DNA of 64,000 nucleotides from Mycolicibacterium baixiangningiae (GCF_016313185.1 NZ_CP066218.1:3782001-3846000); one strand, 5' to 3'. Numbered from the stretch's first letter, positions 26,285 through 36,127 are shown. Program-made: numbers and translations. The notes: a model not told the origin generated them from the letters alone.

Positions 26285-28303
26285 TTACGACTCCCGGGCG
26301 ACGTCGGCGACCGGCAGGCCCGCCGCGTGGTGCGCGTGGCACGCCTTCGGCGGCGACGGCGGCAGGTCGAGCGCCGGGTTGCCATCGAAGAAGCCGACCG
26401 GCTTGAGGTGGAATCCGGTGTAGGCGCACGGCATCACCGGCCAGTCCTCGGGCCGGACCACGTGATGCGCGCCGACGGTGTACCAAAGCACGACGTCGGT
26501 GTCCTCCAGCGGAGCGTCGTCGGCGATGTACACCGGCAGGCCCTGCACATCGGCCGACTGGTACATGTAATCGCCTGCGGCATACAACTCGGCGGGGTCG
26601 TAGCGCGTCACCCACAGGTTGTGCTGGACGAACCGTGCACGGTCGTAGATGTGGGAGCCCTCCTGCACCATCACCGGCACGACGTCCTTGGGCGTCAGCT
26701 TGTAGGCCACGGGTGCGCCGAGTTCGTTGCGCTTCGACGGGTTGGCGACCTTCCAGTACCTGCCGGTCGACCAGTCCCAGTCGCGTGCGCCCTCGGCCTC
26801 CGACGCGACCAGCGTGTCGCGGGTGATCCACGCGTTGTGGTGTGGGTTGAGCGCCGGATCGGGTTCGGGGATCGAATCCACCTCGTAGACACTGTTTCCG
26901 GGACCGTCGATGCTCATGTCGAGCCGGAAGCTGAAGAAGTGCTGGTGGTTCGGGCCGTAGATCCCCGGCGCCACCATCTTCCCCCAGCGCGGCTCCTCCC
27001 CGTCGGGTACGGCTCCGGTGGTCAGCACCCCCGACAGTTTGACCTCGACCTCCATCGAGGCGTCGTTGTAGAAGTACCAGAAGAAGCCGTACTCGTAGTT
27101 GCCGACGGTGCAGATCATCGACACGACGAGCCGTCGCGACCGCCGCACCTCGACCTCACCGGTGCGGAAGTCGGTGTGCTTCCACGAGATTCCGTAGTCC
27201 TCCTCGTGCATGCAGATGGCGTTCGGGATGGTCACCGCGTTTCCGGCCGAGTCGTTGACCGTCCCGTCGAAGTAGAAGATCTCGCCGAGACAGTCGCACC
27301 CCAGGGTCAGCGGGTTCGCCGAGAACCCCATTCCGACCTCGCCCATGTCGAAGACGTTCTTGTTCCAGTGCGTCGGAGCGGTGTCGCCGTAGGGCACCAC
27401 CATTTCCGACAGCGACGCCCGGTACACGATCGGGCGGGTCTCGCCTCGATCGGTGTAGGTGACCTCGTGCAGCACAATGCCTTCGCGGGGGTTGAACCCG
27501 ACCCGCATCGACCATTTCTGCCACTGCACCTTCCAGCCGTCGACGGTGAAGCTCGGACCGTCGGGCTGGGTGATCTCGATGGGTTTGACATCGTCGCGGA
27601 ATTCCGTGAACGCCGGCCGGTTGTTCGGGTCGAACATGAACTGCTCGCTGTAGTTGCCGGCGGTCGGCGGCAACGGCACCACGCCGTGGTCCTCGACGTC
27701 GATCACCTTCATCGCGTCGAGATCGAACGTGACGATCAATCCCTCGACAGGCCGGGCGTATCCGTGTTCGGACGGGGCGGCCCGCATGAACGTCAGGGGA
27801 CGGCAGATCAGCGGTGAGTTGTCGTAGTGGTCCTGCTGACCGTAGTAACCGGCGGGCCACGGATCGATCATCGCCAGGCTGAAGTCGGTGACGCCGCGTT
27901 TGCGCATCGCCTCCTGCCAGCGCGGATCCTGCCGCACCACCTCCTCGACGCCGGTCATGTGCTCGACGAGGTAGGACGGGAAGCGGCCGGGTACGGCCTT
28001 CCAGGAGTCGATGACACGGGCCCCGAGGTCGACGATCGCCTCGTAGACGAGTTTGGCCCCGCCGTCGTACATGGTGGCGAACGCCCGGCGGGATACGCCG
28101 TCGAGACCTTCGAAGGTCAACTCGGGGGTCTTGGCCGGCTCAGCGAGCGAGATCATCACGAATTTCAGTGTCGGCGTCGCGTATTCGGAGTCGATGATGA
28201 TCGCCGCCGCCGCCTCGATCTCCGCGCCACTGAGCGGATCGAGTGGGTAGGCGACCGCACCATCGGTGGTGTCTGCCTGCAGGACGTTGCTGTTGACGGT
28301 CAT
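26285..28303 (-). CDS. Copper-containing primary-amine oxidase
   Basis: The 672-residue enzyme oxidatively deaminates primary amines to aldehydes, ammonia and hydrogen peroxide. The topaquinone precursor is Y403 in TVGNYEYGFFWYF. The catalytic base lies in NKNVFDMGEVGMGF; copper ligands are the two His of PNHQHFFSFRLDM and one in VGAHHVVRPEDWPVMP. LGCDCLGEIFYFDG and CMHEEDYG match Arthrobacter-type oxidases. It is the last gene of a run with an APC permease eight bases upstream, which probably imports the amine, and ends 10 bases from the IS30 element. Confidence 0.97.
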   Translation of the reverse strand: MTVNSNVLQADTTDGAVAYPLDPLSGAEIEAAAAIIIDSEYATPTLKFVMISLAEPAKTPELTFEGLDGVSRRAFATMYDGGAKLVYEAIVDLGARVIDSWKAVPGRFPSYLVEHMTGVEEVVRQDPRWQEAMRKRGVTDFSLAMIDPWPAGYYGQQDHYDNSPLICRPLTFMRAAPSEHGYARPVEGLIVTFDLDAMKVIDVEDHGVVPLPPTAGNYSEQFMFDPNNRPAFTEFRDDVKPIEITQPDGPSFTVDGWKVQWQKWSMRVGFNPREGIVLHEVTYTDRGETRPIVYRASLSEMVVPYGDTAPTHWNKNVFDMGEVGMGFSANPLTLGCDCLGEIFYFDGTVNDSAGNAVTIPNAICMHEEDYGISWKHTDFRTGEVEVRRSRRLVVSMICTVGNYEYGFFWYFYNDASMEVEVKLSGVLTTGAVPDGEEPRWGKMVAPGIYGPNHQHFFSFRLDMSIDGPGNSVYEVDSIPEPDPALNPHHNAWITRDTLVASEAEGARDWDWSTGRYWKVANPSKRNELGAPVAYKLTPKDVVPVMVQEGSHIYDRARFVQHNLWVTRYDPAELYAAGDYMYQSADVQGLPVYIADDAPLEDTDVVLWYTVGAHHVVRPEDWPVMPCAYTGFHLKPVGFFDGNPALDLPPSPPKACHAHHAAGLPVADVARES

Positions 28304-28310
28304 ATGGGTG

Positions 28311-29828
28311 TCAACCTCTTTCCGGGTTGGGCGATTCGGTTTTGTTCAGATCGAGGACCGCCAGGTGGGCCAGCGCGTCGTCCTGGTTCGTCTTGTGGGC
28401 CGAGCGGCGGCCGAAGACGTACACGACCAGACCGAGGGCGAACATACCCAGGCTGATCCCGCCCACCCACGTCATCCACGTGGCTTGCGGCACATCGATC
28501 CACGGTGTCACGAAGGAGTAGTAGATGCCGCCGACGGTTCCCAATGAGCCGACGATGACCACGAGCCACACGCCGACCATCCCGCCGGGGATCCGCCAGA
28601 ATGTCTCGTTCTCGTAGCGATCGGCGTACTTCTTGCGCGCGACGATCAACGGGATCAGGAAGAAGAACCCGGACAGCAGCCAGACCGTCGACAGTCCGCC
28701 CTGCAGGTAGATGGTGACGTTGGCCATGCTGCTCTGGGAGTACAAACCGACCAGGATCAGCGACGAGATGACGCCCTGAATGAGGATGGCCGACACCGGA
28801 TTACGGGTGCGGGGGTTGAGGTGGGTGAAGATGCGCGGTAGGTGACGCTCCAGCCCGGAGACGAAGATCAGGCGCGAGTACGCCACCTGATAGGTCATCA
28901 GCGCCACGATGATGATGCCGGCCAAGACGACCGCGCATATCTCCATGAGGCCCGGGAAGCCGGCGACGTCGAGCATTCCGATGATTCCGGTGACCGGATC
29001 GATCTCGTCACCGGGGAGCGCCATCATGGTGCCGAGCGTAGTCATCAGATAGATCACGACGAGCGCCGTCGAACCCCACAGGATCATGCGCGGCCCACTG
29101 CGCCGAACGGACAGGAATTCCGCGCCCATGTTGTACGGCGTCTCGACCCCGAGCAGGTACAGCAGCACGGTGCCATAGAGGAAGCCGGCGACAGCGAAGT
29201 TCGGAATGGTCGCCTCGGCCCAACTGAAGGGCGTGGCCGAGCCGTTCTCGACGGCGAAGAGCAGACCGCAGACGAAGATTGTCAGCGTCAGCACGCCGTA
29301 GACGACGAACACCACGTTCATGATGCGTTGGTTCGCTGCGAGTTTCGCCAACGCCAGTCCGATGACGGTCCAGAGAATCACCAGCTGCAGGATGATGCTG
29401 ATGGTCAGGCCGAGTTCGGCGTGGAAGGCCAGCAGCAGGAACTGCAGCACCACCGCCGGTGACGAGGCGGCGTTGAGGATCACCGGCACCCACGACAGGT
29501 AACCGCCGACGAACCCCCAGGTCTCGCCCATCGTCCGGTAGGCCCAGATGTACACCCCGCCCTGACCCGGCCACAGGTTGCCGAGTTCCACCACGGCCAT
29601 TCCGGCGGGAATCAGGAAGGTGAGGATGCCGAGCACCCACATCGGGATGGCCGTCCACCCCCCGCCGGCCATCACCGACGATCCGGTGACCCAGCAGATG
29701 ATGAAAACGTAGGCGGCCGTAAGCCCGAACGTGCTCATCACCTTGGGCAGGATCTGCTCAGGGACGAGCTCGGTGGTCATCAGCGCATCGCGCCCCTTGG
29801 GTGGGGGCGCCGAGAGTTCGGCGGTCAT
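28311..29828 (-). CDS. APC-family amino acid/amine permease
   Basis: 505 residues with about 12 membrane helices, beginning after EQILPKVMSTFGLTAAYVF. NLWPGQGGVYIWAYRTMGET and ETPYNMGAEFLSVRR are typical of the APC (glutamate/GABA antiporter or YhdG-like) group. Ribosome site GGGAG precedes ATG 29828. The gene lies between the ABC ATPase and the copper amine oxidase, so uptake of a primary amine is the simplest role. Its polar C-terminus (GRRSAHKTNQDDALAHLAVL) is cytoplasmic. Confidence 0.92.
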   Translation of the reverse strand: MTAELSAPPPKGRDALMTTELVPEQILPKVMSTFGLTAAYVFIICWVTGSSVMAGGGWTAIPMWVLGILTFLIPAGMAVVELGNLWPGQGGVYIWAYRTMGETWGFVGGYLSWVPVILNAASSPAVVLQFLLLAFHAELGLTISIILQLVILWTVIGLALAKLAANQRIMNVVFVVYGVLTLTIFVCGLLFAVENGSATPFSWAEATIPNFAVAGFLYGTVLLYLLGVETPYNMGAEFLSVRRSGPRMILWGSTALVVIYLMTTLGTMMALPGDEIDPVTGIIGMLDVAGFPGLMEICAVVLAGIIIVALMTYQVAYSRLIFVSGLERHLPRIFTHLNPRTRNPVSAILIQGVISSLILVGLYSQSSMANVTIYLQGGLSTVWLLSGFFFLIPLIVARKKYADRYENETFWRIPGGMVGVWLVVIVGSLGTVGGIYYSFVTPWIDVPQATWMTWVGGISLGMFALGLVVYVFGRRSAHKTNQDDALAHLAVLDLNKTESPNPERG

Positions 29829-29859
29829 GGTTCTCCCGAAAGATGTTGAGGGGTAGGGG

Positions 29860-30582
29860 TCAGGTGACGATCTGTCCGTCTTTCATGCGGACGACACGGC
29901 TCGCTTCTTCGGCCACCGTGGGATCGTGGGTGCTCGCGACGACCGTGACGCCCAGCGTCGAACACAGGTCGCGCAGCATGCGCACCACCGTCTCCCCCGT
30001 GCGGTGGTCGAGGTTGGCCGTCGGCTCGTCGGCGAGCACGAGCGTCGGATTGCTGATCAACGAGCGCGCGATCGCCGTGCGCTGCTGTTCGCCGCCGGAC
30101 ATCTTGGTCGGCTGGTGGTGGATGCGGTGGCCGAGGCCGACCAGTTCGAGAAGCTCGATCGCTCTGGTGCGCAACGCTTTGCGGTCGTAGGGTTCGAACA
30201 TCAACGGCAGCTCGACGTTCTCGACCGCCGAGAGGAACGGGATGAGGTTGTAGCTCTGGAAGATGAACCCGATGGTGTCGTGGCGCAGCGCGGCTAACTG
30301 GCTCTCGGTCAGGGTGCGGGTGTCGCGCCCGGCGACGGTCACCGAACCCTTGGTCGGCCTGTCCAGCCCGCCGATGATGTTGAGCAGGGTGGATTTTCCG
30401 CTGCCGCTGGGGCCCATGAGGCAGACGAACTCGCCGGGCATGATCGTCAGGTCGGCGGCGACGAGTGCGCGAACGACCTCGTCACCGAGTTTGTGCAGCT
30501 TCCAGACGTCGGCGATCTCGATGACCGGCTGCGGCGGTGGCGTGGTCGCGTCGGGGTCCCGGCGTTCTTCGATGGCGGTCAT
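29860..30582 (-). CDS. ABC transporter ATP-binding protein (MacB/LolD type)
   Basis: From ATG 30582 the 240-residue protein has Walker A GPSGSGKSTLLNIIGGLDRP, the Q-loop FIFQSYNLIPFLSAVENVEL, signature MSGGEQQRTAIAR, Walker B LVLADEPTANLD and the H-loop STHDP. This is the LolD/MacB subgroup, which drives FtsX-like permeases in export or membrane extrusion. It is the third gene after two FtsX-like permeases with gaps of two bases or less, and precedes the APC permease by 31 bases. A longer frame to 31215 is antisense noise over the permease. Confidence 0.95.
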   Translation of the reverse strand: MTAIEERRDPDATTPPPQPVIEIADVWKLHKLGDEVVRALVAADLTIMPGEFVCLMGPSGSGKSTLLNIIGGLDRPTKGSVTVAGRDTRTLTESQLAALRHDTIGFIFQSYNLIPFLSAVENVELPLMFEPYDRKALRTRAIELLELVGLGHRIHHQPTKMSGGEQQRTAIARSLISNPTLVLADEPTANLDHRTGETVVRMLRDLCSTLGVTVVASTHDPTVAEEASRVVRMKDGQIVT

Positions 30583-30584
30583 TG

Positions 30585-31151
30585 TCAGCCTCCTGCGGTC
30601 AGGGAGCGGATCGGCGGACGCGACGCGGCCGCCCAGGTGGGAAGGACGCTGGTGGCCAGTGCCGCGACGATGCTGACGCCGACGGCGATGACGGCGCCGG
30701 CCACCACCCCGCTGACCGCGACGCCGCTGGCTGCCAACCCGGTGACGCCGAGGACGACGCCGGCCAGCGCCGCCAAAGCGGCCCCGGCCAGGGATCCGAG
30801 GACCGCGGCGACGACGGGTTCGACGAGCAGTGCGGCGACGACCGGCAAGCGCGGAATCCCGTTGGCCGCCAGCACGCCCAGCTCGCGGGTGCGGTTCGCC
30901 ACGGTCCGGGTGGTGGCCACCGCCACCTCGACGACGCCGACCAGCAGCACGCTGACGGCGATGAGGATGACGGCGCGGTTGAGCTCGTCGGCGTGTCCGA
31001 GTGACGCGGATTGGTCCCGGATGCCTTCGGACATGCCGAACACGATCACCACCAGGAACGCGCCGGTCGCCGTGGTGACGACGGGCAGCACCATCTCGCC
31101 GATACGGCGGCGGGCCGACAGCCAGCCGTAGGACAGTCCTCTGCGTAACAC
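30585..31151 (-). CDS. ABC transporter permease, short FtsX-like subunit
   Basis: From a GTG at 31151 that overlaps the preceding stop (TAGTG), the 188-residue protein has four membrane helices (around GEMVLPVVTTATGAFLVVIV, AVILIAVSVLLVGVVEVAVA, VVAALLVEPVVAAVLGSLAG and GVVAGAVIAVGVSIVAALAT). It keeps the FtsX core but lacks the large extracytoplasmic domain found in its partner. An asymmetrical permease pair with one domain-free subunit is unusual for MacB but seen in some actinobacterial exporters. Confidence 0.82.
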   Translation of the reverse strand: MLRRGLSYGWLSARRRIGEMVLPVVTTATGAFLVVIVFGMSEGIRDQSASLGHADELNRAVILIAVSVLLVGVVEVAVATTRTVANRTRELGVLAANGIPRLPVVAALLVEPVVAAVLGSLAGAALAALAGVVLGVTGLAASGVAVSGVVAGAVIAVGVSIVAALATSVLPTWAAASRPPIRSLTAGG

Positions 31152-32278
31152 TAGCGAGCCCCCAGGAGGTCGACCGGACGTTGTTGCAGCAACCGGTGCA
31201 CGGGGACGAGCGCACCGACGATCGCCATCGCGGGGATGAACGCCGCGACCATGCCCGCGGCCTGCGCCCACGCGACCGGTGTCGCGATATCCGTAATCAC
31301 CAGTGCCACCGCGGCGCCGGCGCCCAGCACCCCGACCAGATAGGCGACGAAGAACACGAGCGCCGATTCGACGAGGAAGAAGTACAGCACCTCGTCGGCG
31401 AGGCCGATGCTCGACATGATGCCGAATTCGCGCTTGCGTTCGGAGACCGCAGCCAGGAACGACGACACCGCGATCACGAACCCCAACGCCAGCCCGATGG
31501 TCGAGATCAGCCCGAGCGTCGAACTCGTCACCTTCCCCGAGAACAGCGCCGAGAACTTCTGCTCGAACGACAGCGGTCCGGTACCTCCGACGGTGTCGTA
31601 GATCAGGCCGTCACCTCCGGGATCCGGCGCGAGTGACGGGTCGGCGGTCGACTTCAGCCCGGTGGCCGCGCTGAACTGCTGGGCGAGATCGCGCCGCTTC
31701 TCCTGTCCCGCAGGCGCATTGACGATCCACCAGCCGTCGTCGCCGACCACGGCCCGGGCGACCGAGGAGGCCACCGTGACCGACTGACCGGTACCGGTCA
31801 CGGAGGCGACGAGATCGTGCCCGTCGACGTCGACGTGGTCGCCTGGGGACACGGCAAGACGTTCGGCCACTGCGGAACCGAAAACAGCTTCGCCAGACGG
31901 CGTTTCGTCGGTCCCGCGCAGCGACACCGGAACCCCGTTGGCCTCTGCGCGGCCCGACAGGGTGCGGGTGGCGGTCCACCCCGGGGGAACCTCGATCTCC
32001 GGGGCGGCGCCACCGGCGATGAGCGCCTGCGTGTCGGCGTCGTACTGCACACCGGCGGCGGGCACCACCCACAGCTGCGCGTCACCGAGCACGTCGGCGA
32101 CCGAATCAGCGCCTGTGATGGCGAAACTCGACGAGATCGTACGCACGACCGTCACACAGGCGATCGCCAGCGCGATCCCGAGAACCGACAGCACGAATCG
32201 CTCGGGGCGTCGGCGGATGTTGGCCAGCGCGAACCGGACGAGGCACCCGAAGGTGTTCCCGGAGGAGGAAGCGATCAT
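31151..32278 (-). CDS. ABC transporter permease with MacB-like extracytoplasmic domain
   Basis: About 375 residues. One N-terminal helix (ERFVLSVLGIALAIACVTVV) leads to an extracellular MacB-PCD-like domain of about 190 residues, followed by three C-terminal helices of the FtsX domain (LGLISTIGLALGFVIAVSSF, FFLVESALVFFVAYLVGVLG, QAAGMVAAFIPAMAIVGALV). ATG 32278 was chosen; a GTG at 32326 would add 16 residues. Neither has a good ribosome site. It forms an exporter with the short permease and ATPase, possibly acting on a lipid, lipoprotein or peptide. Confidence 0.85.
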   Translation of the reverse strand: MIASSSGNTFGCLVRFALANIRRRPERFVLSVLGIALAIACVTVVRTISSSFAITGADSVADVLGDAQLWVVPAAGVQYDADTQALIAGGAAPEIEVPPGWTATRTLSGRAEANGVPVSLRGTDETPSGEAVFGSAVAERLAVSPGDHVDVDGHDLVASVTGTGQSVTVASSVARAVVGDDGWWIVNAPAGQEKRRDLAQQFSAATGLKSTADPSLAPDPGGDGLIYDTVGGTGPLSFEQKFSALFSGKVTSSTLGLISTIGLALGFVIAVSSFLAAVSERKREFGIMSSIGLADEVLYFFLVESALVFFVAYLVGVLGAGAAVALVITDIATPVAWAQAAGMVAAFIPAMAIVGALVPVHRLLQQRPVDLLGAR

Positions 32279-32473
32279 CGGTGATCGAACGGACGTGGTT
32301 GCGTTGTTGACCTTACTGGTCTCCACAGTCAGCGATGGTGGGATCGAGTTGTTTCACCCACCGCTGCGCGCGGTGTCGCGGAGGTTAACTCCGTCCGGAC
32401 GTGGTTACGTCGACGTGTCCGCGCACAACGGATTTCGTCGTCGACGCCCGGTCGTCGCGCCCGCAAAGACCGG

Positions 32474-33412
32474 TCAGGAGGCTTCCTGGAGACGCCGCCA
32501 GGGCCGCGCCTGCTCGAGTTCGTATGCCAGTTCCAGTAGCCGGGGCTCCTGACCCACCGTCGATGCGAACATCATCCCGATGGGCAGCCCGGTGCCGGAT
32601 TCACCGAGGGGCAACGAGATCGCCGGGTCGCCGGTCGCGTTCTGTAGCGGGGTGAACGCCACCCAGTCGACCAGCCGATCGATGATCTGCTCGTAGTCCG
32701 CCGTCGGGTCGAGGTGTCCGATCCGCGGTGGCGGCTCGGCCACCGTCGGGGTGAGCACCACCTCGTAGTTCCGGGCCAGCGCGGCGGTGACGCGGCGGGT
32801 GCGCGCCAACCGGGCGATGGCGACCGGCAAACGGCGCAGATTGCGGGCGGCGTGGGCCTCCAACCCGAGGGTGAGGTTGTCCAGACGCGTGCGGTCGAAG
32901 CTCGCGCCGAACGTCCGGCGGCCGCCGCGGACGAGGGCGAACGACAGGAACGCCCAGTACAGCAGGAAGTCCCCCATGAAGCGCTCGGGTATCGGGTTGT
33001 CGATCGGCGTGACGCGGTGACCCAACTCCTCTAGCAGCGCAGCGGTTTTCGTTGTGGCCTCGCGGACCTCGGCACCGGCTTCCCGGGCGATCGAGTGTGT
33101 GCACACCGCGATCCGCAGCCGCTTCTGCCCCGGGCCGGTGACGTCTCCGATCGGCGGCAGCGTGGGATTGCGGTAGACCCGCTCCATCTCGCGGTAGAAC
33201 GCGGCGGTGTCACGCACCGACCGGGTCACGACGCCGTTGGCGACGATGCGCAGCGGCATCTGCCGCATATCGCGGTCCAGCGGGAGCCGGCCGCGCGACG
33301 GTTTGAGCCCGACCAGTCCGTTGCAGGACGCGGGAATCCGGATCGAGCCGCCACCGTCGTTGGTGTGGTCGGGGTGCGACGGATTCCGCACGACGCCGAG
33401 CAGACGTAAAAG
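32474..33412 (-). pseudogene. amiC-like amidase, truncated and internally deleted
   Basis: About 310 residues match the C-terminal two thirds of amidase-signature enzymes: NDGGGSIRIPASCNGLVGLK, NGVVTRSVRDTAAFYREMER and a C-terminal AISLPLGESGTGLPIGMMFA. In M. tuberculosis amiC (Rv2888c) follows tsf, exactly this position. The N-terminal part with the catalytic Lys is absent, and near 33362 the frame jumps from VRNPSHPDHT to NDGGGS, losing about 22 residues with the conserved Ser-rich GSSSG loop. Upstream, the frame runs into the tsf terminator. It cannot be an active amidase of this family. Confidence 0.85.
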
Positions 33413-33450
33413 TGCCCCGGAACGCGCGTTCCGGGGCACTTTTACGTCTG
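33401..33450. terminator. Perfect 50-bp palindrome ending tsf
   Basis: The 25 bases 33401-33425 are the exact reverse complement of 33426-33450, beginning CAGACGTAAAAGTGCCCCGG. The stem ends in a TTTTACG run, so an RNA from tsf (stop at 33459) would form a very stable hairpin followed by Us. It abuts the amidase remnant, whose 5-prime deletion ends here. Confidence 0.9.
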
Positions 33451-33458
33451 GTCGCGGG

Positions 33459-34274
33459 TCAGGCCTGACCGACCTCGAACCGGACGAACCGGGTCACGGT
33501 CACGCCGGCGTCGTCCAGCAACGCCTTGACCGTCTTCTTGCTGTCGGACACCGACGGCTGATCGAGCAGCACGACGTCCTTGTAGAAACCGGTGACCCGG
33601 CCCTCGACGATCTTCGCCAGTGCCTGCTCGGGCTTGCCCTCGTTGCGGGCCGTCTCCTCGGCGATGCGACGCTCGTTGGCGACGACGTCCTCGGGCACGT
33701 CCTCACGGGTGAGGTACTTGGCCTTGAGCGCGGCGATCTGCAGGGCGGCCGCGTGCGCCGCCCCCTTGTCGTCGCCCTCATACTCCACCAGCACACCCAC
33801 GGCCGGCGGCAGATCCGCGGCGCGCTTGTGCAGGTAGGTCTCGACGTTGCCGTCGAAGTAGGCGACGCGGCGCAGTTCGAGCTTCTCGCCGATCTTGGCG
33901 CTCAGGTCCGCGATGACCTGCTCGACGGTGGTGTCACCCGATTTCGCAGCCTTGAGGGCGTCGACATCGGTGGCCTTGGCGGCGGCGGCCGCGGCGACGA
34001 TCTGATCGGCCACCGACTGGAACTCCGCGTTCTTGGCGACGAAGTCGGTCTCGGAGTTCAGCTCGATCAGTGCGCCGTCCTTGGCGGCGACCAGGCCCTC
34101 GGCGGTCGCGCGCTCAGCGCGCTTGCCGACGTCCTTGGCGCCCTTGATGCGCAGCAGTTCGACGGCCTTGTCGAAGTCGCCGTCGGCTTCGACGAGCGCA
34201 TTCTTCGAAGCCATCATGCCGGCGCCGGTCAGCTCCCGAAGCCGCTTGACGTCGGCAGCGGTGTAGTTCGCCAT
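33459..34274 (-). CDS. tsf: Translation elongation factor Ts
   Basis: The 271-residue protein begins [20 protein letters not shown] and shows the EF-Ts signatures [39 protein letters not shown] and [14 protein letters not shown]. It catalyses nucleotide exchange on EF-Tu. It follows rpsB after 11 bases in the conserved rpsB-tsf operon and ends at a strong palindromic terminator. The longer frame to 34400 only overlaps rpsB. Confidence 0.98.
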   Translation of the reverse strand: MANYTAADVKRLRELTGAGMMASKNALVEADGDFDKAVELLRIKGAKDVGKRAERATAEGLVAAKDGALIELNSETDFVAKNAEFQSVADQIVAAAAAAKATDVDALKAAKSGDTTVEQVIADLSAKIGEKLELRRVAYFDGNVETYLHKRAADLPPAVGVLVEYEGDDKGAAHAAALQIAALKAKYLTREDVPEDVVANERRIAEETARNEGKPEQALAKIVEGRVTGFYKDVVLLDQPSVSDSKKTVKALLDDAGVTVTRFVRFEVGQA

Positions 34275-34285
34275 ATAAGCCTTCC

Positions 34286-35152
34286 CTACGGGTTCTGGGC
34301 GATGGTGGGTTCGGTCTGGATGTCCGCCTCGGGCGTACCGGGCGCGGCACCGGCCGCGGTCGGCGACGCCGTCGCGCCGGCGAGCAGTTCCTGCTCCCAC
34401 TCGGCGAGCGGCTCGGCGACCAGCCCGTCCTGGCCGGCCTCCGGCTTGTTGCCGTTACCGCCGCCGGCCCGGGCCTGCAGACCCTCGGCGACCGCGGAGG
34501 CCACCACCTTGGTCAGCAGCGCAGCGGAGCGGATGGCGTCGTCGTTGCCCGGAATCGGGTAGTCGACCACGTCGGGATCGCAGTTGGTGTCGAGGATCGC
34601 GATGATCGGGATGTTCAGCTTGCGAGCTTCCGCGACCGCGAGGTGCTCCTTGTTGGTGTCGACGATCCAGACGGCCGAGGGCACCTTCTGCATGTCGCGG
34701 ATACCGCCCAGCGACCGCTCGAGCTTGTTCTTCTCGCGGGTCAGCATCAGGATTTCCTTCTTGGTGCGACCCTCGAAGCCACCGGTCTGCTCCATGGCCT
34801 CGAGCTCCTTCATGCGCTGAAGACGCTTGTGCACGGTGGAGAAGTTGGTGAGCATGCCGCCCAGCCAGCGCTGGTTCACGTAGGGCATGCCGACGCGAGT
34901 CGCCTCTTGGGCGATGGACTCCTGCGCCTGCTTCTTGGTGCCGACGAACATGATCGAACCGCCGTGCGCGACCGTCTCCTTGACGAATTCGTACGCCTTG
35001 TCGATATAGGTCAGCGTCTGCTGCAGATCGATGATGTAGATGCCGTTGCGGTCGGTGAAGATGAACCGCTTCATCTTGGGATTCCAACGACGGGTCTGAT
35101 GCCCGAAATGAGCGCCGCTGTCGAGCAGCTGCTTCATGGTTACGACGGCCAT
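34286..35152 (-). CDS. rpsB: Ribosomal protein S2 (uS2)
   Basis: The 288-residue protein begins [20 protein letters not shown], with [47 protein letters not shown] and [14 protein letters not shown]. The C-terminal extension after residue 230 is acidic and Ala/Pro-rich, as in mycobacteria. It starts the rpsB-tsf operon. A 272-base gap to the divergent M23 peptidase gene must hold its promoter; no element could be assigned by eye. Confidence 0.98.
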   Translation of the reverse strand: MAVVTMKQLLDSGAHFGHQTRRWNPKMKRFIFTDRNGIYIIDLQQTLTYIDKAYEFVKETVAHGGSIMFVGTKKQAQESIAQEATRVGMPYVNQRWLGGMLTNFSTVHKRLQRMKELEAMEQTGGFEGRTKKEILMLTREKNKLERSLGGIRDMQKVPSAVWIVDTNKEHLAVAEARKLNIPIIAILDTNCDPDVVDYPIPGNDDAIRSAALLTKVVASAVAEGLQARAGGGNGNKPEAGQDGLVAEPLAEWEQELLAGATASPTAAGAAPGTPEADIQTEPTIAQNP

Positions 35153-35424
35153 AGTCAGCCATGTCCTTATGTTGTCGGTTGTCGCCCAGCGTCGGGTGAT
35201 GCCGGGCCCTGGTGCCTGCTGGAGTGCCGGACCCGCTTTCAGACGGGACCGCCGGCATCCGGTACGACGTGGAAGTCGAGATGCAGACACGCGAAGTCAG
35301 TCCGCTCGATGCGAACTGCACGTTGGAGTTTACACCGTCGGAACAGGTGCTTTGTCCACAGCGGACGCCCCCTCCACAGGCCGGCGGCGCACCTCTGGCG
35401 ATTCCGCGGACAACCACCTGAACT

Positions 35425-35934
35425 GTGACGATGCGGATGGTTGCGGTGCTGATGTTCCTGGCCCTGCTGATGACCCCCGCGGTGGCGGCCCCGGCGCGCG
35501 CCGACGACGACGGCCGTTTGGACTGGCCGCTGCGGCCGCGGCCCGCGGTGGTGCGGACGTTCGACGCTCCCACACCGAATTGGCAGCGCGGGCACCGTGG
35601 GGTCGATCTGGCCGTCGCGCCGGGCCAGTCGGTGTACGCCGCACAGGCCGGCACGGTGGTCTTCGCCGGCAACCTGGCCGGACGGCCGCTGGTCTCGATC
35701 GCTCATCCCGGCGGCCTGCGCACCAGCTATGAGCCCGTGGCGCCGTCGGTGCGGTCCGGGCAACGCGTGCACACCGGCACGGTCATCGGTGAGGCCGAGG
35801 TCGGTCACCCGGGGTGCGCGGCCGCCGCGTGCCTGCACTGGGGCGCGATGTGGGGTCCGGCGTCGCGGGCGGACTACGTCGACCCGCTGGGCCTGTTGGG
35901 GACCACGCCGGTTCGGCTGCTGCCGCTGCGGTAG
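35425..35934 (+). CDS. Secreted M23-family peptidase (LytM-like)
   Basis: About 169 residues. An N-terminal signal peptide (MVAVLMFLALLMTPAVAAPA, then ARADDD) is followed by the M23 domain: HRGVDLAVAPGQSVYAAQAG with the zinc ligand His/Asp, and CLHWG holding the C-terminal His. Such enzymes cleave peptidoglycan cross-bridges or regulate amidases outside the membrane. It is the positional equivalent of Rv2891 beside rpsB. GTG 35425 and ATG 35431 or 35437 are possible starts; none has a clear ribosome site. Confidence 0.87.
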   Translation: MTMRMVAVLMFLALLMTPAVAAPARADDDGRLDWPLRPRPAVVRTFDAPTPNWQRGHRGVDLAVAPGQSVYAAQAGTVVFAGNLAGRPLVSIAHPGGLRTSYEPVAPSVRSGQRVHTGTVIGEAEVGHPGCAAAACLHWGAMWGPASRADYVDPLGLLGTTPVRLLPLR

Positions 35935-35955
35935 GTGCGGCGGGACAATCGAGTG

Positions 35956-36123
35956 ATGATCGCCGGCGTGCGCGACGCCGCAGGCGACCGGTTCGACCAG
36001 ATCGAGCTCAACGCGCTGATCCAGGCGGTGGTGGTGACCGACGACCGGGAGGCCGCCGCGGCCGATCTCGCCGGCACCGCTTCGGGGTGAGCTATCGGAC
36101 GGTGTTCGACGCGGACGTGACCC
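35956..36123 (+). pseudogene. Remnant of a luciferase-like (LLM) flavin oxidoreductase
   Basis: MIAGVRDAAGDRFDQIELNA and LIQAVVVTDDREAAAADLAG match the C-terminal region of F420/FMN luciferase-like oxidoreductases. After TGA at 36088, another frame reads FGVSYRTVFDADV, the usual final strand of the same family. So about 30 residues between the two parts, and the first 200 or so, are missing. M. tuberculosis has an intact gene of this family (Rv2893) at this position, between the M23 gene and xerC. Function is lost. Confidence 0.72.
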
Positions 36124-36127
36124 ACTG

